From contig NZ_CAJHCP010000005.1 in assembly GCF_904848625.1 (NCBI RefSeq), positions 496,001-560,000 of the forward strand: a stretch of DNA of 64,000 bases, written 5' to 3'. The translations under genes and the position numbers were made by a program. A model generated the notes under the pieces. The model saw only the letters and a program-made list of their open reading frames with translations, was not told the DNA's origin and made no database searches. Positions 59,992 through 64,000 of the stretch are shown one piece after another; the stretch's first letter is position 1; the number at the start of each line of letters is the position of its first letter. This stretch comes from Paraburkholderia metrosideri (GTDB lineage: Bacteria > Pseudomonadota > Gammaproteobacteria > Burkholderiales > Burkholderiaceae).

Positions 59992-61656
59992 ATGACGAAC
60001 ACCGAGTCAGCTTCCGTTAGTCCGCAGTCGTCGCACAACTCTCACGCAACGGGCGCCTCAGCCGCCTCAACGCCCGCGAGCACAAAACGTAAAACCGCGG
60101 ATCAGCCATTCTTCGATCCGGTCGCCTATGGCAACGGGCCCGACGATTCCGTTACCGACACCACCGAAACGGCGGCGGTCACGCATCATTCGATCACGAT
60201 CGGCGGTCACAAGATCAACTACACGGCAACGGCTGGTCATCTGGTCATCGTCGACCCGAGCAGTTCGCAGCCCGAAGCTCGCATGTTCTACGTCGCGTTC
60301 ACGCAGGACAACCAGAAAGAGGAAGCGCGCCCGGTCACGTTCTTCTATAACGGCGGTCCGGGCTCGTCGTCGGTCTTCGTGTTGCTGGGCTCGTTCGCGC
60401 CGCGTCGCATCAAGACGTCGATGCCAGGCTTCACGCCGCCCGCGCCCTATTCGATGGAAGACAATCCGGACAGCCTGCTGGACAAGAGCGATCTCGTTTT
60501 CATCAATCCGGTCGGCACCGGCTACTCGGCGGCGATTGCACCGAAAACCAATCGCGCTTTCTGGGGCGTCGATCAGGACGCGGACTCGCTCAAGCAGTTC
60601 ATCAAGCGCTTTCTGACGAAGAACAACCGCTGGAATTCGCCGAAATACCTGTATGGCGAGTCGTACGGCACGGCACGCAGTTGCGTGCTGGCGTACCGCC
60701 TGCATGAAGATGGCGTCGATCTGAACGGTATCACGCTGCAATCGTCGATTCTCGATTACACGCAGTCTGGCAACCCGGTTGGCGCTCTGCCCACGGCGGC
60801 GGCGGACGCGTGGTATCACAAGAAACTCGGCATCGCGCCACGGCCAACCAATCTGGGCGTGTTCGCCGAAGAAGTCGCGCAATTCTCGCGTACCGACTAT
60901 CTCGCCGCGCTGCGCAAGTTTCCGACTACCGATTCCGCGACCGTCGAAAAGCTGAGCGAATACACCGGCATCGACAAGGCGACGCTGCTCGCGTGGAGCC
61001 TCGATATCGCGGCGTACGACAGCCGGGGCAATTCGCTGTTCCTGACCACGTTGCTGAAGTCGCAAGGTCTGGCGCTCGGCGAGTATGACGGCCGCGTAAC
61101 CGCGATCGACACGGGCATTGCCGGCAAGATCGATCCGAACTCGGGCGGCAACGATCCGACCATGACCGCCGTGACCGGCGTCTATACAACGATGTGGAAC
61201 GTCTACCTCAACGAACAGTTGAAGTACACGTCGAATTCATCGTTCACCGACCTGAACGACCAGGCGTTCAAGTACTGGGATTTCGGCCATATCGACCCGA
61301 CCGGCGCGCAGAAGGGACTCGACGCGAAGGGCAACGTCATTCTGTACACCGCTGGCGATCTGGCCGCGGTGATGGCACTCAATCCCGATCTGAAGGTACT
61401 GTCGGCGAACGGTTTCTTCGATTATGTGACGCCGTTCTACCAGACCGTGCTGGATCTGCAGCAAATGCCGCTGCTGAGTCAGCAGGTCAGGCAAAACCTG
61501 TCGGCGCGGTTCTATCCGTCGGGGCATATGGTGTATCTCGACGGTGTGTCGCGTACGGCATTGAAGGCGGATCTCGCGGCGATGTACGACGCGACAGTGT
61601 CGAACACGCAGGCGGTGGGGCGGATTCGCGCGTTGCAGGCGCGAGTGGCGCAATAG
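59992..61656 (+). CDS. S10-family serine carboxypeptidase-like protein
   Basis: A 554-aa alpha/beta-hydrolase of the serine carboxypeptidase family. NGGPGSSS (120-127), nucleophile S224 in GESYGTARS and H512 in YPSGHMVYLD are visible; the acid is in the VLSANGFFDYVTP region. Bacterial S10 proteins release C-terminal residues at acidic pH. It lies 144 bp after the S53 gene on the same strand, so they may form an acid-peptidase pair. Confidence 0.9.
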   Translation: MTNTESASVSPQSSHNSHATGASAASTPASTKRKTADQPFFDPVAYGNGPDDSVTDTTETAAVTHHSITIGGHKINYTATAGHLVIVDPSSSQPEARMFYVAFTQDNQKEEARPVTFFYNGGPGSSSVFVLLGSFAPRRIKTSMPGFTPPAPYSMEDNPDSLLDKSDLVFINPVGTGYSAAIAPKTNRAFWGVDQDADSLKQFIKRFLTKNNRWNSPKYLYGESYGTARSCVLAYRLHEDGVDLNGITLQSSILDYTQSGNPVGALPTAAADAWYHKKLGIAPRPTNLGVFAEEVAQFSRTDYLAALRKFPTTDSATVEKLSEYTGIDKATLLAWSLDIAAYDSRGNSLFLTTLLKSQGLALGEYDGRVTAIDTGIAGKIDPNSGGNDPTMTAVTGVYTTMWNVYLNEQLKYTSNSSFTDLNDQAFKYWDFGHIDPTGAQKGLDAKGNVILYTAGDLAAVMALNPDLKVLSANGFFDYVTPFYQTVLDLQQMPLLSQQVRQNLSARFYPSGHMVYLDGVSRTALKADLAAMYDATVSNTQAVGRIRALQARVAQ

Positions 61657-62021
61657 CGGGCGAGTCGAGCCGGCGGCGCGCGGGCGTGACAGGCTGAGGG
61701 GCCGCGTCGGCGCAGAATGGCCGTTGCACGAAGACAAAGGGCGCGCGCATCGTTTGCGCGCGCTCTCGCCTGTAGTTCGCGTTCTGGTTGGGAGGCCTCG
61801 TGTTTTTCATTGCATGCCGCAGCCTCGTGGCGACTTCGTTGCGTGGCTCATCGGCCCCACCTCATTGCCCCATAACCCAAAGCCCAAAATCCCCGCTCGA
61901 TGCCGTCAATCTAACGCCCATTCACGCTTTAACGAGCGCGCGTTTTGCACCCAGGTATATTGGATGTGTTTTAATTACTCTGCGAATTGACTATTGCGTG
62001 CCATTAACGGCGCGCCGACGA
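61657..62021. other. 365-bp gap between S10 gene and next ORF
   Basis: Apart from the hairpin at 61741-61763, no feature is evident. An upstream extension of the next gene frame spans part of it but lacks a ribosome site. Confidence 0.5.
61741..61763 (+). terminator. Probable terminator after the S10 peptidase gene
   Basis: A 9-bp GC stem (GCGCGCGCA / TGCGCGCGC) with a 5-base loop lies 85 bp after the stop codon. There is no clear T-tail, so it may be a weak intrinsic terminator. Confidence 0.45.
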
Positions 62022-62672
62022 ATGAACGCAGACATTGCAGACAGGCGTCGCATCCAACTTTCCAGCGACCCAATCCGCCGCACGTATCAACCGAATCCGC
62101 CGGTCTTCACCCGTCAGGCCGCGCTGGCGCGCGTCACTCCCAAGAGGGGGCGTGCGCTGCTGCTCGGCCTCGTTGCGCTTCTCGTCTTGCGTATCGGGGA
62201 CGCGCACGCGCAGGAAAACAGCATGCTCGACGAGCGTGTCACGCAACAATCGGTGGGCGAGACAATTTGCCGCCCCGGTTATGCGGACACCGTTGCTCCG
62301 CCATTCGACGAGTTGATGGCCCATCGGGACCGCTTGCTCGCCGAGCGCGGCATTGACGCGGAAGACGGCGCCGCGTTTGCGCTCGACCGGCGTGTGCCCA
62401 TCGTGCTCGGCGGCTCGCCGGACGCGTCCGCGAATCTCGATCTCCTGCCGTGGGCAGGTCAGCAGGGGGAGCGCCGCAAGGCGCGCGCGGCGGTTATGCT
62501 CAAACGCTGCGTCTGTGAAGGCAAGCTAAGCCTTGCCGAGGCGCAAGCTGCGATCGTCGGGAACTGGTCGGTGGTGTATTCGGGTTTCAGTCAGACCTCT
62601 TGCGACATAAGCCGGCTCGACGTCGCGACCGGTGACAATGGACGGCCTGCCGAGCGCGACAGTGCGCCCTGA
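62022..62672 (+). CDS. Exported hypothetical protein with degenerate HNH-like domain
   Basis: The 216-aa reading starts at ATG 62022 (MNADIADRRR). A basic N-terminus precedes a signal-like hydrophobic segment (LLLGLVALLVLRIG). The mature part has the outline of a known bacterial family: VTQQSVGETICRPGYADTVAPP, LDRRVPIVLGGSPDASANL, CEGKLSLAEAQAAIVGNW. In that family the middle usually reads EDHLIPLxLGG with catalytic-looking D-H; here D-H is replaced by D-R. So it looks like a non-catalytic paralogue. Cys residues (ICRPG and KRCVCEG) may form a disulphide. Confidence 0.6.
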   Translation: MNADIADRRRIQLSSDPIRRTYQPNPPVFTRQAALARVTPKRGRALLLGLVALLVLRIGDAHAQENSMLDERVTQQSVGETICRPGYADTVAPPFDELMAHRDRLLAERGIDAEDGAAFALDRRVPIVLGGSPDASANLDLLPWAGQQGERRKARAAVMLKRCVCEGKLSLAEAQAAIVGNWSVVYSGFSQTSCDISRLDVATGDNGRPAERDSAP

Positions 62673-62788
62673 CGTCGAGGCGCCGCCTCGCGGGCTGTGA
62701 TCCTGGTCGAGGGCGGTCTTTCACGCGTATTCAGATGCGCGGCGTGTAATTGCTGCACGCCGCGCCTAATTTTTTCCGGAGAATCACC

Positions 62789-63148
62789 ATGAAATCTTCA
62801 CGCCTCGTGGCCGTGGCCCTTGCTTTCGGCAGCCTGTTGGGCAGTAGCGCCGCGTTCGCCGCCGAGCCGGCACGCTGTGGCAACGCCGACGCATTGCAGA
62901 TTCGCGGCGACGTGCCGGCAGCAATCAGCTTCGACGTTTATCAACAGTTGCGTTCGATGCAACCGTCGAACGCGCAGCGCATCGCGTTGTTTCAGTCGGC
63001 TGGCGAGGTAAAGCGCCTGCCCGACGGCCTGTCCGTCTGCCAGATCGCCGATGACGGTGTCGACGATCCGTCCGCGGTGTTGGTCCAGCTGCCGCAGGGC
63101 AAGAACGCGTGGTGGGTGAGCGCGGCCAATGTGCAGGCAGCGGACTGA
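62789..63148 (+). CDS. Exported hypothetical protein
   Basis: A 119-aa protein with ATG 62789 (CCGGAGAA upstream) and a signal peptide ending at AFAAEP. The mature part has two cysteines (PARCGNADAL and SVCQIADD), likely disulphide-bonded, and no known domain that I recognise. It is probably periplasmic. It follows the degenerate HNH-like gene by 116 bp on the same strand. Confidence 0.72.
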   Translation: MKSSRLVAVALAFGSLLGSSAAFAAEPARCGNADALQIRGDVPAAISFDVYQQLRSMQPSNAQRIALFQSAGEVKRLPDGLSVCQIADDGVDDPSAVLVQLPQGKNAWWVSAANVQAAD

Positions 63149-63268
63149 TCCTGCCGGTCAGCTCGCCGTTGGCGCGAATCTGTTCAGAAGGGCGTCTGGA
63201 TTGCGTGCCGACGCCCACCACGCCCCGGTTTTTGCGGACGGAATGCAGTGAATTGTGATGGGCAAGTG

Positions 63269-63280
63269 TGGGTTAACCCA
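63269..63280. promoter_or_regulatory. TGGGTTAACCCA palindrome
   Basis: A perfect 12-bp palindrome in the 298-bp gap before the small membrane protein gene. It could be an operator or a chance sequence; no neighbour suggests a regulator. Confidence 0.3.
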
Positions 63281-63446
63281 TGACCTGCGTTAAATCCAGG
63301 ATGTTTTGCTGTTTTTGACGCGGCTTATTCGGGTACAGTGCATTAACGGGGGCGTGAATTCCGTCTTTCCCATGCCCGGTTGCATCGCTTTTGCTATCGA
63401 ATATGGCTATCCTGAATACAGGACGTAATTCGCTGAGGAGATTTAA

Positions 63447-63605
63447 ATGATTGCCTTCTATCTGTCATTGGCCGCTTTGGGCGCCGCTGGCGCTGCACTC
63501 ATCCGCGAATTGGCCGCCGCTCAGGCGAAACAACGTGCCGCGCTGCGCCCGGTGCGCGTGCAGTCCGCAGATCGCGGCGCGGGCCGCAGTACGCGTAGAG
63601 GGTAG
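63447..63605 (+). CDS. 52-aa small membrane protein
   Basis: A 52-codon gene: GAGGAG precedes ATG 63447. It encodes a single hydrophobic helix (MIAFYLSLAALGAAGAALI) followed by a basic tail (RPVRVQSADRGAGRSTRRG). It lies 5 bp before the RRM-like gene and is likely co-translated with it. A membrane-bound peptide with a positively charged cytoplasmic tail could interact with RNA or with its neighbour, but this is speculation. Confidence 0.65.
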   Translation: MIAFYLSLAALGAAGAALIRELAAAQAKQRAALRPVRVQSADRGAGRSTRRG

Positions 63606-63610
63606 AGCGC

Positions 63611-63877
63611 ATGAATCTGATCGTGCGCAACATCGCGCCATCGTGCAGTGAGCAGGAAGTGCGGGAGTTCCTCCAGCACGAACTGGGTCATTATGCGAAA
63701 AACGTCGAGGTTATCGACGCTGGCACACCCGCTGCCTATGCCACGATCGAGTTGAATGCGGAAGCGCCGCCCTATGTGGGCGATGTGATCGCACGGCAGA
63801 TTCACGGCAAGCAGTTGGGCGGTCAGACGCTGGAGGCGAGCGCCGATCTGTTCAGCGACGAGCCGCCTGCGCAGTGA
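63611..63877 (+). CDS. RRM-like RNA-binding protein
   Basis: An 88-aa single-domain protein. MNLIVRNIAPSCSEQEVREFLQHEL resembles the RNP2 strand and first helix of an RNA-recognition motif (read in parts); AYATIELNAEAPPYVGDVIARQIHGKQLGGQTLEA resembles the second half, but RNP1 lacks its usual aromatic residues. Small RRM proteins are common in beta-proteobacteria and some bind RNA; binding by this member is unproven. It is followed by a strong terminator. Confidence 0.78.
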   Translation: MNLIVRNIAPSCSEQEVREFLQHELGHYAKNVEVIDAGTPAAYATIELNAEAPPYVGDVIARQIHGKQLGGQTLEASADLFSDEPPAQ

Positions 63878-63890
63878 TGATTTGCGATTG

Positions 63891-63925
63891 AAAACACGGT
63901 GATGCAGCTTGCTTCACCGTGTTTT
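63891..63925 (+). terminator. Intrinsic terminator of the RRM-like gene
   Basis: A perfect 12-bp stem (AAAACACGGTGA / TCACCGTGTTTT) with an 11-base loop follows the stop codon by 13 bp and is followed by T. It ends the small-membrane-protein/RRM unit. Confidence 0.9.
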
Positions 63926-64000
63926 TGCGCGCTATCAGCTTGGGTTGACTAGCGTGTCAAAACGCGGCGCCACACGCTGCGGATCGCTGCGGATAAACGC

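Overview
The window looks like chromosome from a Burkholderiales bacterium, most likely Paraburkholderia or Burkholderia. Reasons: high GC throughout, many LysR/MarR-type regulators flanking small catabolic operons, a DUF3331-type protein, a three-subunit FAD dehydrogenase in the gamma-alpha-beta order known from Burkholderia cepacia, and a 4-hydroxyphenylacetate cluster. No rRNA, tRNA, CRISPR array or insertion sequence was seen. This rests on protein reading alone, without database searches.

Layout. 1-2.2 kb: 5'-truncated GGDEF-EAL cyclic-di-GMP protein. 2.3-9.0 kb: homoprotocatechuate meta-cleavage operon hpaG1-G2-E-D-F-H-I with divergent hpaR and a 14-bp palindrome between them; the hydroxylase genes hpaBC are absent. 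9-12 kb: D-threonine-aldolase-like enzyme, HAD protein, LysR. 12-17.5 kb: sulfotransferase-like protein, then a probable quinate/shikimate module (transporter, Gfo/Idh/MocA dehydrogenase, type II dehydroquinase, divergent LysR). 17.5-22.5 kb: low-complexity lipoprotein, a marR-isochorismatase-MFS operon, DedA. 22.5-29.7 kb: GNAT, arsR-nemA, hydrolase, class V aminotransferase with a decayed LysR gene, DUF2501, DUF3331, TetR. 29.7-32.2 kb: locally AT-richer stretch with membrane proteins of unknown role.

32.2-36.9 kb holds the most interesting locus: a tight three-gene operon made of an acyl-ACP-reductase-like enzyme (catalytic Cys conserved), a membrane hybrid histidine kinase of CqsS/LqsS-like layout, and a phytanoyl-CoA-hydroxylase-like dioxygenase whose start overlaps the kinase stop. 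I suggest it makes and senses a lipid-derived signal. 37.5-40.8 kb: GH28 polygalacturonase lipoprotein, with a pair of inverted regulatory-looking motifs far upstream. 40.8-45.5 kb: ribH paralogue under an FMN riboswitch, then the FAD/3Fe-4S dehydrogenase with its triheme cytochrome. 45.6-51.3 kb: GST, LysR, Rid protein plus class V aminotransferase, exported hydrolase, sulfotransferase. 51.4-58 kb: DnaA-box-like dyad, DedA-PAP2-LssY fusion, small exported protein, OsmC, Lrp with divergent LysE exporter, DUF1289, YnfA, DUF1993. 58.3-64 kb: S53 and S10 peptidases side by side, two small exported proteins, a 52-aa membrane peptide and an RRM-like protein ending in a strong terminator.

Functionally the segment is an accessory catabolic and environmental-response region: aromatic (hpa), quinate/shikimate, pectin and sugar/polyol oxidation modules, each with its own regulator, interspersed with exporters, detoxification enzymes (NemA, GST, OsmC) and signalling proteins.
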